This document shows positions 51,773 to 62,158 of a stretch of DNA of 64,000 bases, piece by piece (position 1 is the stretch's first letter; every line of letters begins with the position of its first letter). Source of the stretch: Candidatus Heimdallarchaeota archaeon. GTDB lineage: Archaea; Asgardarchaeota; Heimdallarchaeia; JABLTI01. A program made the position numbers and the translations under genes. A model generated the notes under the pieces. The model was not told where the DNA came from and made no database searches. It saw only the letters and a list, made by a program, of their open reading frames with translations. The DNA is taken from positions 1 through 64,000 of the forward strand of contig JABCTZ010000045.1 of assembly GCA_018238155.1 (NCBI GenBank). Direction: 5' to 3'.

Positions 51773-53641
51773 TTATTCATCAATTTTTAATTTTGACATA
51801 TTAATTTCTTCTAATATCTCCCCATCTTCTATCATTAAAATTCGATCTGCTTGGGTTGCAACTTGTTTATTGTGAGTTACTAATAGAATAGTGGTTCCTT
51901 TTTCCTTATTTATTTTTCTTAAATAGCCAGTAATTTGTTGTCCAGTTACTGAATCTAAATCACCTGTTAATTGATCTGCTACTATTAGTGATGGGTCATT
52001 GATTAATGCTCGAGCAATTGCAACCCTTTGTTGTTGTCCTCCTGAAAGTTTATCGGGGTACTGGTTTGCAAATCTTTCTAATTCCACAATCTTCAAAATT
52101 TCAAGGGCTTTTTTTCTTGCTTCTACAACAGGTATTTTTGCCATTTCTGCAGGCATAGATACATTCTCTAAAGCTGTCAAATCAGCAAATAATTGATAGA
52201 ATTGAAATACCAGACCAATTTCGTCCCTTCTAAATTCTGTTAGTTCATTATCATCCATAGTTGCGATATTTTTTCCGTTTAGATATACTGTTCCTTTATC
52301 GGGTGAATCTAATCCTGTTAGAATATTTACTAATGTTGTTTTTCCCGCTCCTGAAGGACCCATTATAGCCAAAAATTCTCCAGGAATTACTTCAAAGCTC
52401 ACACCACGCAAAGCATATACACGTGATTTTAGCAATCTGTATGTTTTATATACATCTTCTACAACAAGTACTGCTTCTGTTTCTATTGTTGTTTTTACTG
52501 TAACATCAAGCGTTTGAACAACTTTTCCTTTTCTTATCGTAAAATAGGAAATATCATAAAAGAATTCACTCCAAATTCTTAGTAGTTCCATTTGCGTAAA
52601 GAGTTTCAATATTATCTGTTCTATTTTCTTTGAAACGCTAGAAGTCTCATCATAATTATCAAGTAACTCAATTTTTCTTATGTTTTCAAACCATAGCTGA
52701 ATTGCTTCATTAGATTTATCTGTTAAACGCAGAATTTCAAGAATTTTTTCCTTTTGTGAATTTTCGGTTATTATTATTTCTAGATTACTATCTTCCATTT
52801 CTTTTACTTCTGAAACTATTGCATCTTCAGCGCTGTTTTGTCTAGCTAATTGTCTTCTTATATCATGTATATTATCAACAATCTCAAATGATTTCCCTTT
52901 CAGCAGGTCCAATGCTTCTTCAAAATTCTTTGACTTGCTATTACATTTACACAAGTTTTTATTCATATCATTTAGAAGTGTATTAAATTCATTGAAAAAT
53001 ACTTTTGATTTCTTAGTATATTGTTTTGTAAAATTAAATAATATCATCTCATCAAGCAACTGAACAATATTCTTTTCTGAGTGAATTTCAAATTGAATGT
53101 CACTCATTTCAACGAATGATGTTTTACAACCAGAATGATCTAAAAGATAAATTGTTGATTTTTTTATTATATCAAAATAGTTCTTTGTCCAATTACCTAT
53201 TAGTGAATAAACATTTTCTGAGAATTCGGCTTTCTCTACTTCAATTAGAGCAAGTTTACTGCTTAATATATTAATTGACTCTTTCAGCTCTCGATTTTTT
53301 TTGATATTCCTTGAAAATCGATTCACTAAATTTAATAGGTATTCATTATAGTGAGCATCTATTCTTGTTCGTATTTCATTTAGTGTTTTTCTTGCAATTT
53401 CTTCAATTGTTCTTGAAGCAATATTTGAATTCTTTCCAGAACACAAATCAGTATTAAATCTTGCATTTACCAAAAGAAAAGAAGTCAATTCTTCAAAATG
53501 AAAATCTAGTGGTTGAAATGTTTTCAATGCTTTTATAACAGATTTTTTGAATTGTTCGGTTTCTTTTATTGCTATTGGGTTAACAAAATAGATTGACCAT
53601 AAATTCATATAGGATTTCAATTTTTCTTTTTGTTGATGCAC
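51773..53641 (-). CDS. ABC ATPase with long helical N-terminus and Walker B Glu-to-Gln change
   Basis: 622 residues. Residues 1-390 are helical and charged, without membrane segments and not recognised. Residues 395-615 are a LolD/MacB-type ABC ATPase: Walker A GPSGAGKTTLV, signature LSGGQQQRVAIARAL, and Walker B LIVADQLTGDLD, where the catalytic Glu after the Asp is Gln (Q557, codon CAA at 51971-51973). The D-loop GDLD and H-loop VTHNK are intact. Glu-to-Gln at this place is the change that locks ABC ATPases in the ATP-bound dimer, so the protein may bind but barely hydrolyse ATP. The fusion suggests regulation rather than transport. Confidence 0.8.
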   Translation of the reverse strand: MHQQKEKLKSYMNLWSIYFVNPIAIKETEQFKKSVIKALKTFQPLDFHFEELTSFLLVNARFNTDLCSGKNSNIASRTIEEIARKTLNEIRTRIDAHYNEYLLNLVNRFSRNIKKNRELKESINILSSKLALIEVEKAEFSENVYSLIGNWTKNYFDIIKKSTIYLLDHSGCKTSFVEMSDIQFEIHSEKNIVQLLDEMILFNFTKQYTKKSKVFFNEFNTLLNDMNKNLCKCNSKSKNFEEALDLLKGKSFEIVDNIHDIRRQLARQNSAEDAIVSEVKEMEDSNLEIIITENSQKEKILEILRLTDKSNEAIQLWFENIRKIELLDNYDETSSVSKKIEQIILKLFTQMELLRIWSEFFYDISYFTIRKGKVVQTLDVTVKTTIETEAVLVVEDVYKTYRLLKSRVYALRGVSFEVIPGEFLAIMGPSGAGKTTLVNILTGLDSPDKGTVYLNGKNIATMDDNELTEFRRDEIGLVFQFYQLFADLTALENVSMPAEMAKIPVVEARKKALEILKIVELERFANQYPDKLSGGQQQRVAIARALINDPSLIVADQLTGDLDSVTGQQITGYLRKINKEKGTTILLVTHNKQVATQADRILMIEDGEILEEINMSKLKIDE

Positions 53642-53896
53642 TTTTTTCCACCAGAAGTTGAACTTAATTCTATTATTAAATAGTTTGTAGCTTTACTCTT
53701 ATATTTTTCTTCATATCTATTCTTCAAAAGAATAGTGCTAAATGTTTTTTTAGCGACAAAATTACAACGGTATTATTTTTAGATTTTCTTTATAAAATTT
53801 TGACCATTCCACAATTGGATTCAATAATTCTTCTTCTGAAAAGATTTCTTTTAGCAAAAGAATAAAAAATTATTTGAACACATTGTTACTGAATAT

Positions 53897-55279
53897 ATGA
53901 TGGTTTACATGGCTACTATGGATTTCGATATCATAATCAAAAATGCCCAAGTTATTACAATGAATACAAATATGGATTTCTATAATAAAGGATTCATTAT
54001 AATAAAAAACTCAAAAATTATTGATCTTGGATCAATGGAGAAGTTTCATTCAGCATATGACAATAAAATTGATTGCAAAGAAGAAATCGATGCCCAAAAC
54101 AATATTATTATTCCGGGTTTCATCAATTCGCATGGTCATTTTGCTATGACTCTTTTTAGAGGCATTGCAGACGATTTACCTTTGAAAGAATGGTTAAATA
54201 GCTACATTTGGCCAATTGAAGCTAATCTTCAAGGAAATGATTGTTATATTGGAACAAAACTAGCTGCGATTGAAATGATACAAGGTGGTACAACATCTGC
54301 TTGTGATATGTATTTTAATGAACCAAAAACATTGGAAGCTTTAGAAGAAATTGGTTTTCGAGGGGTTTTAGGACACGGAATGCTTGATTTTGGTTCTGAG
54401 GAAAAAAGATTTCAAGAAATTTCTGAAACGAAAAAATTGATTGATATAATAAATGAAAAAGCAAAGTTATGTACACCAATCATTTCGCCTCATGCTCCTA
54501 ATACTTGTTCTAAGGAAATATTACTTGCAGCCAAAAAACTCTCTGATGAACATCAGCTACCACTTCAGATTCATCTTGCTGAGACTAAAAATGAATTTGA
54601 TGAAATAAAAGCTAAATACAACGTTACTCCAACAAAATTCCTAGACGATTTAGAATTTCTTTGTGAACAATTAGTAGTAGCTCATAGTATCTGGTTGAAA
54701 AAGAAGGATTATCAATTATTAGCAAAAAATGGTGTCAAAGTATCCCACAATCCAACAAGCAATTTAAAATTAGGATCTGGGATTCTTGATTATCGCTCCT
54801 ACAAAGAAAACAAAATTACTTTATCTCTTGGCACAGATGGTGCTTCTAGCAATAATAACTTGAGCATGATACAAGAATTAAGGTTAGCAAGTTTAATTCA
54901 CAAAGGAGTAAATACTAATCCTGAAATTCTTCCTGCCTCTGAATCCTTGAAAATGGCTACGATAAATGGAGCTACAGCATTAGGATTAGCTCACGATATA
55001 GGGTCTCTTGAAAAAAATAAGAAAGCAGATTTAGCAATTATTGATATAAAATCATCTAACCTCTGGCCCCCACATAATCCATATTCCCTCATTGCTTATG
55101 CAGCAAGTGATTGCAATGTTGTAACAACAGTTGTGAATGGTCAAATTTTAATGAAAAACAGACAATTTCTAACTGTAGATGTTCAAGAGGTTTTGAATGA
55201 AGCACGGGAAGCAATCATACAATTAATCGATAAATCAAAACTTAGCCAATTCAGTGAGAAATTGACATATCTCAAATAA
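53897..55279 (+). CDS. mtaD: MTA/SAH deaminase (amidohydrolase)
   Basis: 460 residues. GFINSHGHFAMTLFRGIADDLPLKEWL carries the H-x-H metal site; HAPNTCS, LPLQIHLAET and SLGTDGASSNNNL supply the other His and Asp ligands. The pattern is that of 5-methylthioadenosine/S-adenosylhomocysteine deaminases, which release ammonia from adenosyl compounds. Chlorohydrolase-type relatives are the alternative. ATGATG gives two possible starts; the ATG at 53912 fits the family best. Confidence 0.85.
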   Translation: MMVYMATMDFDIIIKNAQVITMNTNMDFYNKGFIIIKNSKIIDLGSMEKFHSAYDNKIDCKEEIDAQNNIIIPGFINSHGHFAMTLFRGIADDLPLKEWLNSYIWPIEANLQGNDCYIGTKLAAIEMIQGGTTSACDMYFNEPKTLEALEEIGFRGVLGHGMLDFGSEEKRFQEISETKKLIDIINEKAKLCTPIISPHAPNTCSKEILLAAKKLSDEHQLPLQIHLAETKNEFDEIKAKYNVTPTKFLDDLEFLCEQLVVAHSIWLKKKDYQLLAKNGVKVSHNPTSNLKLGSGILDYRSYKENKITLSLGTDGASSNNNLSMIQELRLASLIHKGVNTNPEILPASESLKMATINGATALGLAHDIGSLEKNKKADLAIIDIKSSNLWPPHNPYSLIAYAASDCNVVTTVVNGQILMKNRQFLTVDVQEVLNEAREAIIQLIDKSKLSQFSEKLTYLK

Positions 55280-55444
55280 ATGATAAATCGACTTTTCATT
55301 TTGCAGATAAGCACAATTTAAAATATGGATATGTATTTTATTTTATTAAATAAATAAAAGTAGTTTATTAATCTCCGAGTGAATGCTTAAATGCCACTTA
55401 TATCACACTTGCGACGTTTAGTACTATTTGGTGGATTATAACAC

Positions 55445-56056
55445 ATGAGCGATGAAGAAAGAATATACAAACAGCTTGAAAATATCTCATCCACAATAAT
55501 CAAAGCACTTGAAGGTCTCGAGAAAGAATTAGAAGATTATATTCAAGTTACAGATTCACGTTTTCTTAAATTAGAAGATAAAGTCAATAGATTAGAAGCA
55601 TTAGCAAATGCCTCTAGCAGAGGATTAGTTAAGACAATAGAAGACTCTACTGATAAGAAAGAAATTTCTGAATTATCTCATATTGTTCCTAAAAGAAGTA
55701 GTTCTATCCCTCAACCAACAACTTCTCATGTTTCACAAGTTGAATCGCTTAAAGAACACTCATCTCAACCTAAGATATCTACTCCGGTGCCTATCCCTAC
55801 ACAATCACCAATTATTGCTCCTGTTGAAACACCCGCTTTTTCAAAGGTACCCGAAGTACCAATTCCCCCTTCTTTCAAACCCACATTAGAAAAGGAACCT
55901 GTTAAAGAGGAAATTACAGTTCCCCAACCAAAGAAGTCAGAATCATCTCTTCCAAATAATTCTATTGCTGAAAAATTAGAAGAAAAGAAGAAGGAAGAAA
56001 CAGATCAAGATAAGGATGATTTGATGTCTGCATTAAAGATGATCGATTCACTTTAG
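55445..56056 (+). CDS. Coiled-coil protein with Pro/Ser-rich linker
   Basis: 203 residues. Residues 1-60 form a coiled coil (YKQLENISSTIIKALEGLEKELEDYI ... LEDKVNRLEALA). Residues 75-165 are Pro/Ser/Thr-rich and probably disordered. The last 30 residues are a charged helix (EKLEEKKKEETDQDKDDLMSALKMIDSL). It resembles scaffold or cargo-adaptor proteins in layout. It is convergent with rad50, leaving one base between the stops. Confidence 0.5.
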   Translation: MSDEERIYKQLENISSTIIKALEGLEKELEDYIQVTDSRFLKLEDKVNRLEALANASSRGLVKTIEDSTDKKEISELSHIVPKRSSSIPQPTTSHVSQVESLKEHSSQPKISTPVPIPTQSPIIAPVETPAFSKVPEVPIPPSFKPTLEKEPVKEEITVPQPKKSESSLPNNSIAEKLEEKKKEETDQDKDDLMSALKMIDSL

Positions 56057-56057
56057 C

Positions 56058-58937
56058 CTAAGCTAGTTCAAACTCAACTAATTCACTTTCCTTTTCTCTT
56101 GAGTCTTTTACTTCGATTGGTGAAATTGTAGTTTCTCCCCTCATTTTATTTATTAGATAAGTTTTATCAGCTATTCTTTCAAAGTCAGGGTCATGTGTTA
56201 CAACAAACATTTGACCAACTAATCTATTCTTTTCGAGAACAGAAACAAGTTCTCCTCTTCTGCGTTCATCAAGGAAGATTGTTGGTTCATCAAGAATAAG
56301 TGTATCAAGTGAAGAGAATTCCTTAGCAAAAGCTAATCTTAGTGTCAAAGCGATGACTATAGTTTCTCCCCCACTCAAAACTGAAATATCCTCAATATTT
56401 CCCAATCGTATAATATTAAGTGAATAATCATCATTTACAATTATGCTCTGAATATCACTTTCTGGAGCAATTGATTGTAAAATCTCAGTTGCAGTATTGC
56501 TTATTCTTTCAATATAATTGGGTAGTAATCTATTTGGTAATTCCCGCATTAAGCTTCTTAAAATCGATACTATTTTCTTCTTCTTATTCTCTTGATTGGT
56601 CTTTTCATCCAGCTTAGCTAACTGATTCGTTTTCTCTTGTAAGTCTTTTTTCTGTTTCTCTAATGGTGGAATTATCTCTTCTTTCAATGTTAAAATCGAT
56701 GTTTTATATGTAACAATTTTATCTCTCATTTTTTTCCAATTTTCTTCAATTTCCTCTCTATCTTTAAACCCATCAAGCAATTCAATTGTAGCTAATTTCG
56801 AAATCGTTTCTTTTAAGTTTACACTATCTTTATGCTGTGATTTAATTTTTCCGATCAGAACTTTCATAATAGAAACTACTTCGTTCAATTCATCTTCTAA
56901 ATGACTTAATTGAGAAATTTCCATTGTTTTCTCACTTAGATTCTTAGAAGTATATTTGATTTTTAATTGAGAGATTTTTACTTTCAATTCCTTTGCTTCT
57001 TTAAGCTCATCTTTGATTTGACCTGAGATTTTAATGAATCTTGGAATAGATTTCTTGGTAGAATTAATGTAACTAATTCTTTCTTCTAAATGGCTTATCA
57101 TTTCTTCTAATTCATTTGCTTTTTCTTGAGAAAATTTCTCTTTCAATTTTTTAATGCTATCTTCCAATTTCTCACATTTGTCCTCTAATACATCCTTTTC
57201 TTTTTCTAAGTCTAGAAGAGCATCAAAAGTTTGTGAGGTTTTCTCATATATTCTACGTTTCTCTCTCAAATCCATTTCTTTTTTCTTTGAATCGTTAAGT
57301 GAGCTAGTAATTCCCACTAATTTTTGTTTTACTTCTTTCTTTTCTTTACAAAACTGAGATTTTTCTTCAGTTAATTCAGCGCAAAGTTTAGTAAGAGTTT
57401 CAACAGATAGGTTCTGCTTGCAGGTCGGACAAGTTTCTTCACCTTGTAATTTATTTAAATGATTTAGATCTTCTTTTATTCTATTGATATTCATCTCAAG
57501 CAAAGATTTCTTGTTTTTATGTTGAGAAGTGATTTCATCTAATTCTATGATTTCTTTTTCTAAATTTCCTATTTGTACATTAAATTCAATCTTTGAATAT
57601 TCTTGGAGTGTATTTTTCCAATCATCACCAGCTTCTTTTGATAGAAAGAGACGGTTTTTAACAATTCTTGACTGATATCTACTCGCTGATTCCTCCTGAG
57701 CTTTCCATTTTGTATCGTTCACAGAAATTTTATTTAGCAATTCATTACTCTTCTTCATTTCTTTCTTATGAATTTGTAATTCCTGTTTAGAATCCTCAAT
57801 GATATTAGGTATTTTTTCTTGCCATTTAGAAACATTTAATCCCAATTCAGATATCTCATCTGAAATTTCTTTAACATCTTTATTCAATTGTTGTTGCTTT
57901 TCATTTGTCGAATGAAGAAGCGTTGCTAAATTTCTCTCGAGATGCTTTATTGTCTCGAGATTAACAGATAACTCCTTCTCTTCATTTCGTGTTTTATCTA
58001 AAGATAACTTGGTTTTTTCTAAATTATTTTCATTTGAATTCAAGAATTTATTAAATGAAGATAATGTTATCTTGAGTGACTCAGTATTGGTCTTTGTACT
58101 CAATCGTATCATATTTGAATTGATTTCCGTTTCTAGCGAATTAATTTCCTCTTCAATAGATCCTTTTATCCCTTCTAACGTTCTATATTCTTCTACTGCA
58201 CTACCAATTTCATTATACATGTGGTCTAAATCTTTGTAAGTTTTATTCAAATCAATTAGTTGAAATTTCTCGTTTTTTAGTTGTTTCTTCTTCTCAGTAA
58301 TTTGAGCTTCAATGGAAGGGAGTGATTTTACGTCTTCTCGTAAGTCCTCAGATCGTCCTTGTAGGATAGTAATTTGTGTATTGATAATTTTATCAACTTT
58401 TGAAAGGTTTTGCCACGCTTTTTCATATCGGTCAATTTGAAAAAGTCGATCAAAAAGCTTTTTTCTCTCCGATTCCTTTGATGTCACAATTTTTCCTATT
58501 TCACCTTGGGAAGCATAAACTGCACTTATGAATGTTGTAGCATCAATATCAAGTATTTCTTCAATTTTAGCTCTTACAGCATTTCTTCCCTCTGCAATAG
58601 TTTCATTAATTGTTTCGTTTTGAAGTACTTGTGATTGAGTTGCTCTATCTATATCCTTTCTCGTAATTTCATCTACTAAACGATAGTCCTCACCATTAAC
58701 TGAAAATCTAGTTATTATTCTACCTTGTCTCTCACCATATCGAATCATATCAACCAATCGTCTACCAGGAACTGTTTCACCAAAAATAGATAGGAAAATA
58801 CTCTCAAGAATAGTACTTTTTCCTGCACCATTTTCCCCTAGTAGAACATTATTGCCTAAAGAGAAAATAATTTCTTCTGAAACGTAGGTCTTGATATTTT
58901 CAAGATTTATTTTTGTAATCTGGAATTTTTTCATCAT
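56058..58937 (-). CDS. rad50: DNA double-strand break repair ATPase Rad50
   Basis: 959 residues. The N-terminal ABC half has Walker A LLGENGAGKSTILES; the C-terminal half has the signature LSGGETIVIALTLRLAFA and Walker B DTLILDEPTIFLDE. Between them lie two long coiled coils joined at the zinc hook, GEETCPTCKQNL (CxxC). Rad50 tethers and opens DNA ends together with Mre11. The start overlaps the mre11 stop by 4 bases (ATGA), so the two are translated together. Confidence 0.96.
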   Translation of the reverse strand: MMKKFQITKINLENIKTYVSEEIIFSLGNNVLLGENGAGKSTILESIFLSIFGETVPGRRLVDMIRYGERQGRIITRFSVNGEDYRLVDEITRKDIDRATQSQVLQNETINETIAEGRNAVRAKIEEILDIDATTFISAVYASQGEIGKIVTSKESERKKLFDRLFQIDRYEKAWQNLSKVDKIINTQITILQGRSEDLREDVKSLPSIEAQITEKKKQLKNEKFQLIDLNKTYKDLDHMYNEIGSAVEEYRTLEGIKGSIEEEINSLETEINSNMIRLSTKTNTESLKITLSSFNKFLNSNENNLEKTKLSLDKTRNEEKELSVNLETIKHLERNLATLLHSTNEKQQQLNKDVKEISDEISELGLNVSKWQEKIPNIIEDSKQELQIHKKEMKKSNELLNKISVNDTKWKAQEESASRYQSRIVKNRLFLSKEAGDDWKNTLQEYSKIEFNVQIGNLEKEIIELDEITSQHKNKKSLLEMNINRIKEDLNHLNKLQGEETCPTCKQNLSVETLTKLCAELTEEKSQFCKEKKEVKQKLVGITSSLNDSKKKEMDLREKRRIYEKTSQTFDALLDLEKEKDVLEDKCEKLEDSIKKLKEKFSQEKANELEEMISHLEERISYINSTKKSIPRFIKISGQIKDELKEAKELKVKISQLKIKYTSKNLSEKTMEISQLSHLEDELNEVVSIMKVLIGKIKSQHKDSVNLKETISKLATIELLDGFKDREEIEENWKKMRDKIVTYKTSILTLKEEIIPPLEKQKKDLQEKTNQLAKLDEKTNQENKKKKIVSILRSLMRELPNRLLPNYIERISNTATEILQSIAPESDIQSIIVNDDYSLNIIRLGNIEDISVLSGGETIVIALTLRLAFAKEFSSLDTLILDEPTIFLDERRRGELVSVLEKNRLVGQMFVVTHDPDFERIADKTYLINKMRGETTISPIEVKDSREKESELVEFELA

Positions 58938-60373
58938 TTCTCCCCCTCAGCTATAAATTTAGATAATGCAGATTGTTTTGTATTCTTTTTCGTTGATAGT
59001 GCTGCTTTTGGTTCTTTAATTTCAACTCGTTCTTTTATATGCTTATTTTCAGCAATTTCTTTAGTTGGTTTCAAATTTGCTTTTTTGATATTTTTTGTTT
59101 TTTCTGGTTTAGCATTTTCTTTATGTTTAAATTCATTAACGATTATTTTTGTAGAAACATCACCAATTAAATCGTAAATTGCCAGAATTTCATCTGCTTT
59201 TTCTGAAGAAATGGATTTTTGTCCTAAGATTTTAACAGTTTCATTTGCTAATTCGATCCAACTATTTACTGATTTCTTTTTTAAGCTATATGAAGTTCCA
59301 AGGATTTCAGCCAATGCTGCATCAGAGGTTAAACCATGTACTGCAGATGGTAATTCCTTATGAGTAAAATTCTGAGTAATTATTATATATAGTGCTTCTG
59401 AATTTTTATTTGAAGGCAAATCTATTAAATTAATTAACTTTTTTTTACCCAAAGCAATTCTTCCGGAAAAATCATATCGAATGATAGCTCCTTTTTTATC
59501 ATGTTTTTTCATGAAGGCATTTGCTTTTGAATGAATTTCTTCTATTGGTGTATTATCCTCAAATTCTAATTTGAAACGACCTTTAGGTCTAACAGCAAAT
59601 TCCTTTCGATCAACTTTTGATAACCACTCGTTATTTTCAAAATTAATATTTATACTATAATAGCCAGATTTTTGGAAGTAGCCATCTAGTTCAGGCTTTC
59701 CCCAATCATTCAGACTCGTTTGCTCTGTTGATCCAGGACAATAAAGGTTATTTTCTTTGTCACTCCATGGTTTATGATAATGACCCAGAGCAATATAATT
59801 AAACCCAATACTAGCCAACTCATAACCCGTCATGTCATATACATTGTCATTCACTTGTCCTTGAACATAACCGTGTAGAGCTAATATATTGAATTTGTTT
59901 TTATTTAGTGGATTATTCCTAAGCACTTCCTCAACAACGAGTCCAGTTGATTTTCCATATTCACCAATTCCTGTAATGGTAATATTCTCATTTACTTCAA
60001 TTGTTTCATCTTTTATGTATATTAGATAACCTAAGTCCTCTAAGAGGTTAAGAATAGTTCCTCCAAATCTTTGGGATTGCGCTTTTGATGCATCGTGATT
60101 TCCACGTATAACATAGAATGGTATTTTTTCTTTTTTTAATTTCGAAAGAATTTTTACTGCTTGACATAATGCACCTGGGTTTGGTTTGAAATTGTGAAAT
60201 AAATCACCACAATGTATCACAAATAACGGTTTTTCTTCAATGATTAAATTTACACAATCATTTGCTGCTATAAAGAAATCTTGCCAACGCTCTTTTTTCT
60301 GGTATTGAAAGTAATCTAAGTGCCAATCTGCAGTATGGCAAAACTTTACTTTCTCAGTATTTTTGGAATTAAT
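58934..60373 (-). CDS. mre11: DNA repair nuclease Mre11, probable ATT start
   Basis: 479 residues when extended to ATT at 60373; the first conventional start (GTG at 60220) would remove the first nuclease motif. The upstream 51 codons contain CHTADWHLDY with the metal ligands D16 and H18. Later motifs are VIHCGDLFH, VIRGNHD, LALHGYVQG and ALGHYHKPW. No ATG, GTG or TTG occurs in frame between the upstream stop and the first motif. GGTGA stands at 60385-60381, a good ribosome-binding site 7 bases before the ATT. The tail (380-479) is Lys-rich and disordered. It is the nuclease partner of Rad50. Confidence 0.88.
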   Translation of the reverse strand: MNSKNTEKVKFCHTADWHLDYFQYQKKERWQDFFIAANDCVNLIIEEKPLFVIHCGDLFHNFKPNPGALCQAVKILSKLKKEKIPFYVIRGNHDASKAQSQRFGGTILNLLEDLGYLIYIKDETIEVNENITITGIGEYGKSTGLVVEEVLRNNPLNKNKFNILALHGYVQGQVNDNVYDMTGYELASIGFNYIALGHYHKPWSDKENNLYCPGSTEQTSLNDWGKPELDGYFQKSGYYSININFENNEWLSKVDRKEFAVRPKGRFKLEFEDNTPIEEIHSKANAFMKKHDKKGAIIRYDFSGRIALGKKKLINLIDLPSNKNSEALYIIITQNFTHKELPSAVHGLTSDAALAEILGTSYSLKKKSVNSWIELANETVKILGQKSISSEKADEILAIYDLIGDVSTKIIVNEFKHKENAKPEKTKNIKKANLKPTKEIAENKHIKERVEIKEPKAALSTKKNTKQSALSKFIAEGEK

Positions 60374-60441
60374 TCTTCCTTCACCTACATTGATTCATTA
60401 TTCATCATCTAATGATGACTCTTTGTTTAAGTTCTCCACTG

Positions 60442-62091
60442 TTAATCTAGCTCAAAATCATCATCATAGTTTTGAGGTTTAGTTGATGTGTTCTTTTGGT
60501 TTTTTATCGCGCTTTTCCATGATTCTGTAATAGGTACGCCTTTACCTCCGAGTTTACCTTCAAACTTTGCGATTTTTACAAGAGCTGGAATTGGTAAACT
60601 TGGTCCAACAACAACTGCTTCTCCTACATTGAGTGATGGTAAATCATTCAGTAGATCATCACTTAAACTCTCACTCGAGCGTAAAATTTGTTGCTGATCA
60701 TAAGGGTTAACAATTCTTAGAATAATTTGGGTATTACATTGTGATAAAACATCACTATCGAGTCTTCCAGGTCTTTGAGAGATTAATCCTAATCCCACAC
60801 CAAATTTTCTCCCTTCTGCCCCAATTTGCTTCAAAGCTTGTGAAGATCGCCCTGACTGTGGTATGAAATTATGTGCTTCCTCAATTACCATTAGTACTGC
60901 ACATGGTAATTTTGATTTTGTATCTTCATTTCTTGCTTTTGCTCTTCCGGCAGTAAATATTTTCCTGGCTAGTAAATCTACTATTGTTTGTTGAGTTCTA
61001 GTTCCAAGACCTGAAAGTGTGATAATACTAATTTGATTTGGTTTTACTAATGAAGGTCCACTTGAATTATAAATCGGTAATTCTGAACTCTTAGTTAAGA
61101 CATCTTTTGCTGGAGCTAAATCTATTCTTGAGAATAAACCGTATTTGGAGTTCTCGAGTCGATTTGCTTCTTTTTTCTTCTCCCCCTCTCGCAAATCTTT
61201 AATAATAGCATCTATTTTTTCCTTTAAATCATCTAAATCCCAATCACGATTACTTTGTTGTAATTGCCAATAAGCTCTACTAAATAGATCCCTTTGAATG
61301 GTTGCTTTCTCAGGGATCTCTAAAAGAGATAGTAATTCATTATGTCTAAAGTTTCTTAGTTTGAAAGCTATTCTTTGTCTACCTACAGTTCGTTTTGCAG
61401 AAAAGACAACCACATCACCAATAATTTTTTTATTCTTAGCAAATGGAACGTAATCCTCGTGAGGATCAACAATTACTATAGATCCACCTAATTCATTGAC
61501 TATTCTCGAGACAATAATTGCTACACTGTAAGATTTACCAGCGCCGGTAATAGCTAAAACGGCAAAGTGTTTTGATACCAATTCATCAATATTCAATTTA
61601 ACTGGTACATCAGGATGAGATCGAAGATTTCCAACAGTGATGTGTCCATTACCAAATATTTTAGCTAGAATTTCACGAGGTGCACGATAAATTTTTGCAC
61701 CTGGATAAGGTGGAAAGCGTGGAGAGATAATTCTATTATTTTTTTCTTCTAAAAAACCAAGAATTCTTGCAGTGGCCCCCAAGCGTTCACCATCTTCAAG
61801 TCTTCCCAATAGAAGGAGTTTATCAATAGATTCTGGCGATTTGATAAGACTTTCAATCAGATTCTCGTTTGAGAGAGCAATTTTTGATATCATTGCAATA
61901 ACTGGTTGAGGAATAATTTCTTTTGGATAATCAATAACTACAAATTCACCCATTTCAAGAGGTGCGCTTCGAGCGATTTTAGGATCTACCACAAGAGTAA
62001 CCTCACTTGGAGTTGATACACCAACAATAGTGGCTACGGGTTTGTTATTATTCCCTCGAGATGAATTTAGTTTAGACACTTTAGTAAACAC
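60442..62091 (-). CDS. herA: HerA DNA translocase
   Basis: 549 residues. HerA is a hexameric FtsK-like ATPase that works with NurA, Mre11 and Rad50 in end resection. The N-terminal HAS-barrel (VATIVGVSTPSEVTLVVDP) is followed by Walker A VLAITGAGKSYSVA, Walker B AVLMVIEEAHNFIP and the arginine region LGLISQRPGRLDSDVLSQCNTQIILRI. It sits 68 bases upstream of mre11, matching the archaeal herA-mre11-rad50 cluster. nurA is not in the window. Confidence 0.95.
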   Translation of the reverse strand: MFTKVSKLNSSRGNNNKPVATIVGVSTPSEVTLVVDPKIARSAPLEMGEFVVIDYPKEIIPQPVIAMISKIALSNENLIESLIKSPESIDKLLLLGRLEDGERLGATARILGFLEEKNNRIISPRFPPYPGAKIYRAPREILAKIFGNGHITVGNLRSHPDVPVKLNIDELVSKHFAVLAITGAGKSYSVAIIVSRIVNELGGSIVIVDPHEDYVPFAKNKKIIGDVVVFSAKRTVGRQRIAFKLRNFRHNELLSLLEIPEKATIQRDLFSRAYWQLQQSNRDWDLDDLKEKIDAIIKDLREGEKKKEANRLENSKYGLFSRIDLAPAKDVLTKSSELPIYNSSGPSLVKPNQISIITLSGLGTRTQQTIVDLLARKIFTAGRAKARNEDTKSKLPCAVLMVIEEAHNFIPQSGRSSQALKQIGAEGRKFGVGLGLISQRPGRLDSDVLSQCNTQIILRIVNPYDQQQILRSSESLSDDLLNDLPSLNVGEAVVVGPSLPIPALVKIAKFEGKLGGKGVPITESWKSAIKNQKNTSTKPQNYDDDFELD

Positions 62092-62158
62092 TCTCTTCTA
62101 TTCTAAATGATGGCAGTACATATGTTCTAATAATCTTTTGTAATATCAATGGTTCTAT

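Noticed and set aside
51773..53641. Two separate genes instead of a fused helical-ABC protein
   Set aside because: The frame is continuous for 622 codons, with no internal ribosome-binding site or start near residue 390 that would suit a separate ABC gene.
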